Source: a virus. Taken from it: a stretch of DNA of 56,492 bases. Every line of letters begins with the position of its first letter. Positions within the stretch are counted from its first letter, which is position 1. The stretch lies in IMG/VR virus record IMGVR_UViG_3300023284_000467, positions 1 to 56,492 of that record; one strand, written 5' to 3'. Positions 1 to 7,055 of this stretch are shown here, piece after piece. The notes below the pieces were generated by a model. It searched no databases. It was not told where the DNA came from and worked only from the letters and a program-made list of their open reading frames with translations. Position numbers and translations under genes: made by a program.

Positions 1-144
1 ATCCATCTGAATCAATCCGTGATAACCACTGAATATCTCCCCATTGTCAGACATATCATCGATCAACCTCCGTAAATTCAACTCGCTCATCGGTCCCGGC
101 CAAGGTCCACCTATTGTCAAACGTGCCCAAAACCTATCGGACAT
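1..144 (-). CDS. hypothetical protein, partial at left edge
   Basis: An open frame starts at an ATG at 144, behind a strong AGGAGGAACA ribosome-binding site, and runs 48 codons without a stop off the left end of the window. The visible part begins MSDRFWARLTIGG and matches no family I recognise. Its start overlaps the last 11 bases of the HNH gene at 134-580, the same tight packing seen through the rest of the operon, so it is probably the next gene of the ubiquitin-like operon. Only the N-terminal 48 residues can be judged. Confidence 0.6.
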   Translation of the reverse strand, partial: MSDRFWARLTIGGPWPGPMSELNLRRLIDDMSDNGEIFSGYHGLIQMD

Positions 145-580
145 TGTTCCTCCTGGACCAGTTTCTTGACTGGACGTTGTGACATGCCCGACATTGACGA
201 AATCCAGCTTCGGTGATAATCAAATTATTGCCATCATACCGATGACCCTGTGGGCAATGGGTTTTACGATGGTTCTTCCCACTCCACCCATCCCCACGAT
301 GCAGATTCTCTGTCAAACTAACAATTTCCAGATGCTCCGGATTGACACACAGCCGTACCTTACACAGATGGTCGATCGTGAGCCCTTTCGGAATCTCTGC
401 GACATTCAATTCGTACGAGAACCGATGCGCTAGAATGGTCATATGCTGATGCGGAAAGAAATGGCCGTATCCAGTATTTTTATCAATCGTTCCGGTCCAC
501 ATCCAGCAGTTATCCATTTTTCGCACTCTGTTCCAGAACGACGTCACCACATATTCAAACGATGAGAAGGGTCTTGGCAT
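134..580 (-). CDS. HNH homing-type endonuclease (copy 1)
   Basis: This 148-residue protein has an N-terminal CWMWTG...GYGHF segment and a core HNH motif (GLTIDHLCKVRLCVNPEHLEIV). A C-terminal zinc-ribbon-like segment (CPQGH...CRACH) follows. The layout is typical of free-standing phage HNH endonucleases, which nick or cut DNA and spread by homing. It is clearly related to the HNH protein at 3373-3843: both share CW-WTG, IDHLCKVR-CV-P-H and a C-x-x-GH segment. Its start lies inside the 3' end of the E1-like gene (26-base overlap). It probably rides in the operon as a selfish gene and need not take part in the ubiquitin-like pathway. An upstream GGAGGGAG lies somewhat far from the ATG, so an internal start is possible. 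Confidence 0.85.
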   Translation of the reverse strand: MPRPFSSFEYVVTSFWNRVRKMDNCWMWTGTIDKNTGYGHFFPHQHMTILAHRFSYELNVAEIPKGLTIDHLCKVRLCVNPEHLEIVSLTENLHRGDGWSGKNHRKTHCPQGHRYDGNNLIITEAGFRQCRACHNVQSRNWSRRNNVR

Positions 581-1226
581 CGAAGACTATCTCCCTCCTT
601 ATTTCACCATCCTTGAGGAACTTAGCGACTGCCCTAGCAACGAACGCCCCAACGAAGAACGACGTATATATAACTGCCCTCGCAGTGCACGGGAGTTCAA
701 CCGCTTCCTCGTCCGAATACAGCGTGGTCTCGTAAAACGTCAGATCATCGGGATCGCATGGCCGGATGCTGTACAGACGTATGAACTCTCCACCCATACG
801 ACCATCAATCAGCAGTTGCACCTGCGGCTTATACCTCACACTCTCGAATATTTTCTTCCGGCCCTCCATGTTGTCGATGGCAGACACCACGATGCCTCTC
901 GGAACATCTCCGTTCCACTTCCAATTCATCGGATGCACCTTAGCCTCTGAAAACTGCTCTACCATGTTCTGAAATGCATCTACTTTCTGACGGCCAACCG
1001 AATCCATCGGGTAGATTTGATTTGGCAAATTATGTGTCTCTACCCTGTCATCATCGATAACAGTGATTTTCTGAATCCCCAGCTTGCCCAGCGCCAATCC
1101 AACCGGCGATCCAATGCCACCAGCACCCACAATCGTCACCGGACACATCTTTTCCATCGGATTAAAGATATCAGTCTGACGCGAATACAAATCCTCTCGC
1201 TTCCAATCATGCTTCTCCTCCATCAT
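555..1226 (-). CDS. ThiF/E1-like activating enzyme
   Basis: This 223-residue protein has the ThiF/MoeB/E1 Rossmann fold. The nucleotide-binding loop VGAGGIGSPVG sits at about residues 33-43, preceded by the family's YSRQ. An acidic turn IDDDRVETHNLPNQ at 57-70 and AIDNMEGRKK at 117-126 follow. C180 in ELPCT is the best candidate for the thioester-forming cysteine. Family members adenylate the C-terminal glycine of a ubiquitin-like protein and pass it on as a thioester. The gene begins ATGATG and overlaps the JAB stop by four bases (ATGA). It is shorter than eukaryotic E1s and lacks a separate Ufd domain, as is usual for bacterial E1-like proteins. Its partners are the Ubl at 3840-4142 and the E2-like protein at 2067-3380. 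The fold is certain; E1 rather than thiamine or molybdopterin use is inferred from the neighbours. Confidence 0.9.
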   Translation of the reverse strand: MMEEKHDWKREDLYSRQTDIFNPMEKMCPVTIVGAGGIGSPVGLALGKLGIQKITVIDDDRVETHNLPNQIYPMDSVGRQKVDAFQNMVEQFSEAKVHPMNWKWNGDVPRGIVVSAIDNMEGRKKIFESVRYKPQVQLLIDGRMGGEFIRLYSIRPCDPDDLTFYETTLYSDEEAVELPCTARAVIYTSFFVGAFVARAVAKFLKDGEIRREIVFDAKTLLIV

Positions 1227-2080
1227 TTTCCCCCCTTTGAAGCCATACCCAGATAACGTCGTAACCAGGACGGTTCCTTGCTAACTTCATCCTCGTCCTT
1301 GGACTCCAGTCGCTTCGTCTCAGTCGTCGCGGCCGTTTCATCCGTTTCATCGAAATACTTTTTCTGGATTCTCTCTCTCTCAACCATGTCATCCCACTCT
1401 GCAGTAGTGATGGTCTTTTTCGGCTTCAAATAATCAGGCAACTGAATCGGCTCCTCACCAGGAAACAGTGCGGCCTGTCCTTGGTTTGTTGCCTCATCGA
1501 TCCGATCACCAACATAATCCCTGTACAGATCACTACCTTTTGTCGGTGCAAATGTGGAGAAGACAGAGCGTCTCCCAAACCGCTCACTAACTTTTTCAGC
1601 AACCTCCTTTCGCAACTCATCTACGAAAGGGTCATCGGCATCCTCCACGACCTCCAGCGTGAGACTATCAATCGTCAAACGAAACGGCTTAAAAACATCC
1701 AACCGCATCCTGTAATTCCCTTCCTTGTTCACTACGATAGACACATACCAGGGCGCTGTCAGACCAAACTTGTCACACGTTCCATGGTCTGTCCCGCTCC
1801 AATACGCTTTCATGTTGGCGTGACTGTGCCACCATAATTTCAGCTCAGACGGATCTTTCTTTTCATCCATCATCTGCATGATCAACTTGGCTACCGAGCT
1901 CTCATCCAACTCGGTATGTGTCCCGCTTACGTCCTGCTCGAACAGCAAAATATCGTGGATTGTGAACTCTGACTTCCCATTCGTCCTAACTATCCCAAGT
2001 CCACCGATCTCACCGCTCACTAACTTTGGGTACGTGAACAGCTTCTTAAACGCGACTCTCGTGATCTTAATCGGTTCCAT
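1223..2080 (-). CDS. JAMM/JAB-domain metallopeptidase
   Basis: The N-terminal half of this 285-residue protein carries a complete JAMM zinc-protease motif. E24 lies in GEIGGLG, H85 and H87 in WWHSHAN, and S95 and D98 in the spaced SGTD, giving H-x-H-x7-S-x2-D. JAB peptidases cleave after the terminal glycine of ubiquitin-like proteins, either to mature the precursor or to remove it from targets. The C-terminal 130 residues are charged, unlike any domain I know, and end in KGGK. I chose the ATG at 2080 because AAGGGGG lies just upstream. The start overlaps the 3' end of the E2-like gene by 14 bases. The nearby Ubl ends in GGIR, so removal of the last two residues is a likely job. Confidence 0.92.
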   Translation of the reverse strand: MEPIKITRVAFKKLFTYPKLVSGEIGGLGIVRTNGKSEFTIHDILLFEQDVSGTHTELDESSVAKLIMQMMDEKKDPSELKLWWHSHANMKAYWSGTDHGTCDKFGLTAPWYVSIVVNKEGNYRMRLDVFKPFRLTIDSLTLEVVEDADDPFVDELRKEVAEKVSERFGRRSVFSTFAPTKGSDLYRDYVGDRIDEATNQGQAALFPGEEPIQLPDYLKPKKTITTAEWDDMVERERIQKKYFDETDETAATTETKRLESKDEDEVSKEPSWLRRYLGMASKGGK

Positions 2081-3380
2081 CAGCATCCCCCTTCTTAATT
2101 TTATCATCCTTCCATAGCGGTATATGCTCCGCGCCCCACATATCATCCGGATTGTACGTCTGTAGATACGCCAACACGGTCTGCAACACAGCCCCAAACT
2201 CATAGTTACTAATCATCTTGATCACGCCACTTTGGATATTCCCCCAACAGGGCGTGTTCATTTTAACGTGCGGATGATCGATCGTCTCATACCCTCTCTT
2301 CTTTGCATTAGTCATGTTCCTGATCGCCACTTTACTATCTAACCCGATCTGAATCTCGAACGATCCAACCTTCCATTTCTGATCGATCAGCAACTCCGTC
2401 GTCAACGCCTTGATCCCGGCTGGATCAACAGCCAGACCAACTATCTCTTGCATCTCACAGATCTTATCGAACTCGCGTCTCGCCTTCGTATCAAAATCAC
2501 CGTTACGACTCGCCAGTCCACCGATCTGCAACTCCAAACTATCAATTTCACGAATCGCTTCAGTCAAACTCTTTGTGAGGTTGTCTCTCTCTATGACCAA
2601 TCCTTTCAGATCATTCTCAGCTCGTTTCATATCGCCCTGCGACCGGCTTTTCACCAACTGTACATACTGCTCTCTATAACGTTGTAGCCTGTGCCTCTTC
2701 TGCGACTCGAACTGCTCCTCCCACTTCTGTTCATTCAATGCCAGCGGCAGCGCTCGGTCAAAAATCCTGAGCAACACTGAAAACGACCAGAGGTTCTGTC
2801 GCTGCGTTACGGGAACAAGCAAAGCAATCAGATTAGGCATAACCTCCGCAATCCCGATTCCTTTATCATCAAACACGATGGCACCAGCACCAGCGGGACT
2901 AATCACATTTGAATGCGCTCCCATCGGATAGCGGGCTATATCAGCCGTCTGCCCATCACCAACATCAAAACTCAACGCATCAATGTGGCCACCCTGGTTG
3001 CTTCCAACGAGATTCCCATACGGGATCACTGTCACTCTGCCTTTCGCAGCCTCCGATCGCTGCGGTGACATATGACGTTGGACGTAGAACCACAGGTTAC
3101 AACGCTCCCCAAACGACTCCAGGAATTCGATCAGTGAGCTATTTGAAGTCCGAGGACCAAAATCACGATCAACTTCTACTCTCTGTGCCAACGCCCCTTT
3201 TTCCCTCTCAGCTTCAGGCGCAGCCACAGCAGCATCCAACATCTTCAACACTTCCTCCACCAAATGCTGATCACTCATCGGATAGCTAATCGCCGTACCA
3301 GCCCTGATAAACATGATCCGCCTTCGGCTTAGCTCACTGTCGAACCTGGGATCTAACTCGATTTGTCGCCAATCAGCCAT
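2067..3380 (-). CDS. multidomain protein with C-terminal E2 (UBC)-like domain
   Basis: This 437-residue protein starts at the ATG at 3380, behind GAGGAAG. Residues 1-210 form a domain I do not recognise. Residues 220-310 are a charged, heptad-like coiled coil. Residues 325-425 resemble an E2 ubiquitin-conjugating fold: a strand pair KWKVGSFEIQIG, then HPHV at 369-372, the putative catalytic cysteine C378 in TPCWGNI, a helix, and YNPDDMWG at 409-416. These match in order the HPNI, active-site Cys and PNPDDPL landmarks of E2 enzymes. E2s take activated Ubl from E1 and transfer it to targets. The gene overlaps the HNH gene upstream and the JAB gene downstream. The role is inferred from landmarks and context; a structure search would settle it. 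Confidence 0.75.
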   Translation of the reverse strand: MADWRQIELDPRFDSELSRRRIMFIRAGTAISYPMSDQHLVEEVLKMLDAAVAAPEAEREKGALAQRVEVDRDFGPRTSNSSLIEFLESFGERCNLWFYVQRHMSPQRSEAAKGRVTVIPYGNLVGSNQGGHIDALSFDVGDGQTADIARYPMGAHSNVISPAGAGAIVFDDKGIGIAEVMPNLIALLVPVTQRQNLWSFSVLLRIFDRALPLALNEQKWEEQFESQKRHRLQRYREQYVQLVKSRSQGDMKRAENDLKGLVIERDNLTKSLTEAIREIDSLELQIGGLASRNGDFDTKARREFDKICEMQEIVGLAVDPAGIKALTTELLIDQKWKVGSFEIQIGLDSKVAIRNMTNAKKRGYETIDHPHVKMNTPCWGNIQSGVIKMISNYEFGAVLQTVLAYLQTYNPDDMWGAEHIPLWKDDKIKKGDADGTD

Positions 3381-3843
3381 TGATTTGCTTCTTCCTCTGT
3401 TTTCTCTCTCGGTCACGGCGGGCATAACAGACTTTGCAGCGTCGATGCATATGGTCGTCTTTATCTTTATGCAGATACAGGTTCTCACCAGACAACGGGT
3501 GACCCCATATGCACTGGGTCTTGGCAACGTTGATGGCTGCATTTGTTTCAGCCCGCATCAAATTTTCCCTCGGCGTGACAACTTCCATGTGATCGGGCTT
3601 GACGCATCTTCGGACTTTACACAGATGATCAATTTGCCGACCAGCCGGTATTTCACCCCTGAACAAACGATATGAGGAGGTATGGGCATGACAACTATGA
3701 CCTTCGTACCAAAAATCCCCGTATCCATTCGGTGCGATGAATCCGGTCCACAGCCAACAGCCGTTGCGAAATTCGATGAACCGGAAGAACCGTTCATAGA
3801 CATTTTCTACAACCATCCTTCCGGTTATCTGATCCCTCTTCAT
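3373..3843 (-). CDS. HNH homing-type endonuclease (copy 2)
   Basis: This 156-residue HNH protein is a relative of the one at 134-580. It has CWLWTGFI...GYGDFW, the core IDHLCKVRRCVKPDHMEVV at about residues 90-108, and a C-terminal cysteine-rich segment (CIWGH...CKVC) followed by a lysine/arginine-rich tail. It sits between the ubiquitin-like gene and the E2-like gene and shares an ATGA with the former. It interrupts an otherwise coherent pathway operon, as free-standing homing endonucleases often do. No intron boundaries are visible around it, since both neighbours look full length. Confidence 0.87.
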   Translation of the reverse strand: MKRDQITGRMVVENVYERFFRFIEFRNGCWLWTGFIAPNGYGDFWYEGHSCHAHTSSYRLFRGEIPAGRQIDHLCKVRRCVKPDHMEVVTPRENLMRAETNAAINVAKTQCIWGHPLSGENLYLHKDKDDHMHRRCKVCYARRDRERKQRKKQING

Positions 3844-4142
3844 CGAATTCCGCCGCGTACTTTTGGCAGGGCAACCAGCGTATCGCCATCCTGCACAGGG
3901 TCTTGCAGGTTAGCGGGCTGACCATTTTTCCGAACCTCCAAACCTTGCGACACGTTAGCTCTCGTTAGAACCTCCTGGACGGTCGCACCTTCCACAACCG
4001 CAACCTCTGTCGGAGTCGCCCCTAACTCAGCAACCCTGACAAACAGTTGACGCCCGACAGCTTCCGTTTCTTCAACGGGAGTAACGTCGATTGGCTCCTC
4101 CTCATTTACTGCCACTGGGTCTCTATGCTCATCCCTTTCCAT
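3840..4142 (-). CDS. ubiquitin-like (beta-grasp) protein ending in GGIR
   Basis: This 100-residue protein has an acidic N-terminal tail of about 30 residues followed by a beta-grasp domain of the ThiS/MoaD/ubiquitin class. The order is strand RQLFVRVAEL, strand TEVAVVEGATVQEVL leading into a helix, strand EVRKNG, and DGDTLVALPKV before the C-terminus. The protein ends RGGIR, with the diglycine at 97-98. Ubiquitin-like modifiers are activated at an exposed terminal GG, so two residues would have to be trimmed, and a JAB peptidase is encoded two genes downstream. The start has an ideal AAAGGAGG site. Without the neighbours this could pass for a sulfur carrier; with E1, E2-like and JAB in one operon, a protein modifier is more likely. 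Confidence 0.85.
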   Translation of the reverse strand: MERDEHRDPVAVNEEEPIDVTPVEETEAVGRQLFVRVAELGATPTEVAVVEGATVQEVLTRANVSQGLEVRKNGQPANLQDPVQDGDTLVALPKVRGGIR

Positions 4143-4153
4143 AAAACCTCCTT

Positions 4154-4384
4154 TCAGGCTTTTTCTTTCGAGATGACTCTCTCAACACTCCAACCATTCA
4201 GACACAACTTACCAATCTGGGCATAAAACTTCGTCAGGGCTGGCCCTAGATTCTTGTACTTCCCAATTCGCTCGGTCCCTGATCGAATTTCGAACGCCAC
4301 CAAATCTCCTCGGTCTTGTTCAGAGTTAAGACTAACATCAGTCTTCTTACCTCCGTTTCGCATTGCGACCTTAAACATTTCCAT
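4154..4384 (-). CDS. small hypothetical protein between clamp and Ubl
   Basis: This 76-residue basic protein matches no family I recognise. It has a predicted beta-rich N-terminal half (FKVAMRN, DVSLNS, LVAFEIRSG) and a helical segment GPALTKFYAQIGKLCLNG. It starts behind AAGGTGAAAG and overlaps the last 14 bases of the clamp gene, so it is probably translated by coupling. Its constant packing between clamp and Ubl suggests a role in the same operon, as an adaptor or substrate, but nothing in the sequence shows which. Confidence 0.75.
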   Translation of the reverse strand: MEMFKVAMRNGGKKTDVSLNSEQDRGDLVAFEIRSGTERIGKYKNLGPALTKFYAQIGKLCLNGWSVERVISKEKA

Positions 4385-5828
4385 CTTTCACCTTCTTCTG
4401 CGGCAACTGATATACCGCTGTTTTGTCATATGAGCTAAGTCTATTTGTCCTTAGCTTTCCTGTCCTCCTCCATCTTCCGTCTAGCAACTCGAGCTTGATC
4501 ATATCCAGGTCCAGCGCAACCCACCAAACTAAGAATCTCTCCGCTCCTTTTTCAATAACATCACCGGAAATCAGAGACTTTGCACTAACAGCATTTCCAG
4601 TCTCTCTCTGGACAGCAATGCTCTCACTTCCAATCAGTGCAAACTCTTTCATCTCCGATACCGCTCTATCATCGAACACCGTCATTGCTGCTGGCATTAG
4701 ATACTGCTTTCGATCAACTCCACCCTCATTGGATCGAAACAAGATCGGACCCAGATCATTAGCGAATCGCACCGTGACAGCATTCATCCCAGCGAAATAC
4801 TTTGACGCGCATAGCATGTAATAAATCGGAAGCCCGAACGACCCTCGACCTTCAATCGGATCAGCCACCCTCATCTTCTTCGTCTGTGGCTGAAAATTCT
4901 TCCCCTCCATCATCCCAGCCAATGCCCAAACTCCTTCTTCTTCCAATGTGAACCGGAGCCATCTAGCACCATCTGACAATGCCATATCTACCAACTTCTC
5001 CAACCGCTGCCCGTTGATCATGAACTCCAAGCCACCTAGCTGCATCAACCTCCAATCGGGAATTTCGACCACCGCTTCCTGACTTGTAAACACACCGTAT
5101 GCTCCTCCACATTCAATCTGTATGGTCCGATCATTTACGAGATTCACTTTCAAATCATCTCCGAACGCCGCAATCACTTTCATCAACCAAATAGCTCCAG
5201 CATGAATTCTGGCTCTAACTAATGCTCCATCTGCTCTTGGACCGACGAGCCCGAGCTTGTGAATCATCAACTGGTGACTATCACAGGCGCAAACTTCATC
5301 TCGCAACGTGTCCAGGTAAAAGAAGTTGTGCGGTCTATCCGACGCTCTCAGCATCATCGACGCCATCTCCGTAAGAGACACCATGAGTTCTCGCTTATCT
5401 CCAACCACAGTCCCCGCATCCACCAGCGATATCATCGCTGTCCCAACCTGACGCTCAATCAGCACCGTCAGTGCCAGATCATACTGTCTGCCAGACTGTC
5501 GTACCCAACCAGTTGCAGCACTGACACCACCACTGCTCTGCAAATGCATCGTACAATTCGCGTCAGTAAGGAGTCGAGCTACTTTGTCAGCGATCTCTGC
5601 ATTGACCGCGTACACATGTCTATCAGCCGGAGCAGTCGGTTCAGAATGCAACAAGAACCAGAACGCGCCTAAGTCTCGTTTCGACTGAACATCTACAGCA
5701 GCAGTGACCTGGTTTTGACGAAATACGATCGACCGTTCATTAGATCCCGCCGTTTCGCCCACGCGACTGAAGGCGCGACCAACCTTAAAAACATTTTTCA
5801 ATTCAGTTCCTGATACAGTGAATTCCAT
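4371..5828 (-). CDS. DnaN-like sliding clamp (DNA polymerase III beta-like)
   Basis: This 485-residue protein shows several DnaN landmarks. The N-terminus is MEFTVSGTELKNVFKVGRA. The mid-protein segment DEVCACDSHQLMIHKL resembles the ATDGHRLA segment of beta clamps. Near residue 375 there is AVTVRFANDLGPILFRS...YLMPA, resembling the last-domain strand and the VVMPMRL ending. Beta clamps encircle DNA and tether polymerases, ligases and repair factors. It is longer than the usual 360-380 residues, with extra sequence after the MP segment. It is the first gene after a strong promoter (5849-5885) and heads the ubiquitin-like operon. No polymerase is encoded in the window, so it may recruit host or distant phage enzymes. 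Overall similarity is low, so the call is probable, not certain. Confidence 0.65.
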   Translation of the reverse strand: MEFTVSGTELKNVFKVGRAFSRVGETAGSNERSIVFRQNQVTAAVDVQSKRDLGAFWFLLHSEPTAPADRHVYAVNAEIADKVARLLTDANCTMHLQSSGGVSAATGWVRQSGRQYDLALTVLIERQVGTAMISLVDAGTVVGDKRELMVSLTEMASMMLRASDRPHNFFYLDTLRDEVCACDSHQLMIHKLGLVGPRADGALVRARIHAGAIWLMKVIAAFGDDLKVNLVNDRTIQIECGGAYGVFTSQEAVVEIPDWRLMQLGGLEFMINGQRLEKLVDMALSDGARWLRFTLEEEGVWALAGMMEGKNFQPQTKKMRVADPIEGRGSFGLPIYYMLCASKYFAGMNAVTVRFANDLGPILFRSNEGGVDRKQYLMPAAMTVFDDRAVSEMKEFALIGSESIAVQRETGNAVSAKSLISGDVIEKGAERFLVWWVALDLDMIKLELLDGRWRRTGKLRTNRLSSYDKTAVYQLPQKKVKDGNV

Positions 5829-5848
5829 TTCACGACCTTATAATCGAA

Positions 5849-5885
5849 TCCTAACATATACACCAACGTTGTCAAGTATTTTCGA
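5849..5885 (-). promoter_or_regulatory. early promoter, copy 1 (drives clamp-Ubl operon)
   Basis: Read on the minus strand: TCGAAAATAC, then a perfect -35 TTGACA (5871-5876), a 16-base spacer, and an extended -10 TGT-TAGGAT (5849-5857). It lies 20 bases before the clamp ATG. The same arrangement occurs at 7910-7948, 9672-9711 and 12501-12539, with conserved bases upstream of the -35 that a housekeeping sigma factor does not need. That suggests an additional bound regulator. Confidence 0.8.
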
Positions 5886-5900
5886 CTAGAAATCCACACA

Positions 5901-6473
5901 CTATGCAATTTCTTCACTTTTCTGAAACAGACTCAACTCATCTTCTGCCGACACGCCTGTCTTCCAGCCATCAGTGTCCTTCCATCTCAAACGATACTGT
6001 CGATCACCCAGATACTCGTCCACGAACACTGTCTTGTTGCGCTTCTTGTCGAACACGATGTCGCTCTCAGCGAACAGCCCCTTCTCCTTCGTACGTACTA
6101 CGTGAGCGCGAAGCTGATTCATGAGTTCAGTAACTTCAAAAGCCGTAAGCTCTACCTCCACATCACACCACCCACAGAACTCCTTCAAGTTCGTCTCTAA
6201 CTCATCGAAATCGACCATATCTCCAGCTGTCAGCGACGGAATCTGACTCCACAAACTATCGACCATCTCCTCATCTTCGATCTCGTAGCCCTCATCCTTA
6301 CCTTCTCGCTCCTTATCAAGATCATCCATCGCGTCCTGGACGAGCCTCTCCATCGCCATGTGAATAGCGAGTGCATCATCGTGCAAATCTTTGTAACGTT
6401 TCAGTACATCGGTACACACGATTATAAGTTGACCCGCATCTCTGAACATTGCCTTTCTACTCTTTACTCCCAT
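5901..6473 (-). CDS. hypothetical acidic protein
   Basis: This 190-residue protein matches no family I recognise. The N-terminal half is helical and strongly acidic (DDLDKEREGKDEGYEIEDEE). The C-terminal part, KNKTVFVDEYLGDRQYRLRW...GWKTGVSAEDE, looks like a small beta domain. I chose the ATG at 6473 because a clean GGAGG lies upstream; a longer frame to 6578 would overlap the next gene by almost 100 bases and has no such site. It is the last gene of the transcript that begins at the promoter near 7948. Confidence 0.75.
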   Translation of the reverse strand: MGVKSRKAMFRDAGQLIIVCTDVLKRYKDLHDDALAIHMAMERLVQDAMDDLDKEREGKDEGYEIEDEEMVDSLWSQIPSLTAGDMVDFDELETNLKEFCGWCDVEVELTAFEVTELMNQLRAHVVRTKEKGLFAESDIVFDKKRNKTVFVDEYLGDRQYRLRWKDTDGWKTGVSAEDELSLFQKSEEIA

Positions 6474-6481
6474 AATACCTC

Positions 6482-6712
6482 CTATCCGTAAGCGAATTTT
6501 CCCTTCGGCTGTACAGGCTTGATGCTTACTATCGATATCACACGCTTCATTGTCGCGGCAGAACCGCAGTCCATACAAATCTTCTTCTCTTCGGCTTTCC
6601 AGCCAGCTCTATGTCCTGGATTCCGCTCAGTCCAAACCCGCGTCTTGTTGCACCTGTAATAGGTCTTCCCGCACACATCGCAATAACGATTAAAGATTTT
6701 CTTACGCACCAT
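6482..6712 (-). CDS. small zinc-ribbon protein
   Basis: This 76-residue protein has two CxxC pairs, YCDVCGK at about residues 10-16 and ICMDCG at about 45-50, spaced as in a zinc ribbon. The regions between and after are basic (KTRVWTERNPGHRAGWK), consistent with nucleic-acid binding. The start lies behind GGAGGTCAA. It overlaps the preceding gene by 11 bases and belongs to the early cluster of small metal-binding proteins. The function is unknown. Confidence 0.8.
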   Translation of the reverse strand: MVRKKIFNRYCDVCGKTYYRCNKTRVWTERNPGHRAGWKAEEKKICMDCGSAATMKRVISIVSIKPVQPKGKFAYG

Positions 6713-7055
6713 TTGACCTCCTACCTCTAGGTCTGCCTATACGCCTGCGTGTTCGCTTTAGATCACCATGCACTCTACGTTCATGCATCGATCTTCCTGC
6801 AGTGTTTCTAAACGGTCCCGCTCCACACCGCTTACGCTTGCAGTAGAACGCCTTATCACCTGGTCTAAGCGCACTACGGCGAGTCACCGGATCGAGCTCA
6901 GCCTTACCATCTTCCTTGGAACCACTCTTTGCTCGCGTCGATCTCTCAGCTTGCAGGACATGCTCTTGATCACCGACCTTGAACTCTATGGGCATCCCAC
7001 GACGCAAATTGAGCAGATCAATCTTGCTCAGCAGTAATAGACTTATTGGTCTCAT
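6702..7055 (-). CDS. C2H2-like zinc-finger protein
   Basis: This 117-residue basic protein has a C-x4-C-x13-H-x4-H element (CKRKRC...MHERRVH) at about residues 73-96, followed by a very arginine-rich tail (RTRRRIGRPRGRRS). A C2H2 finger with an AT-hook-like GRPRGR tail suggests DNA binding. The ATG at 7055 has AAGGAGAGGAAG in front and overlaps the 3' end of the SWIM/RarA-like gene by 38 bases. An internal ATG at 6995 has only a weak site, so I keep the longer form with some doubt. Confidence 0.7.
   Translation of the reverse strand: MRPISLLLLSKIDLLNLRRGMPIEFKVGDQEHVLQAERSTRAKSGSKEDGKAELDPVTRRSALRPGDKAFYCKRKRCGAGPFRNTAGRSMHERRVHGDLKRTRRRIGRPRGRRSNGA

Noticed and set aside
3381-3542. Extended N-terminus for the E2-like protein (54 extra residues).
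   Set aside because: The extra part overlaps the HNH gene in another frame and looks like its shadow; the ATG at 3380 has a ribosome-binding site and fits the overlap pattern.
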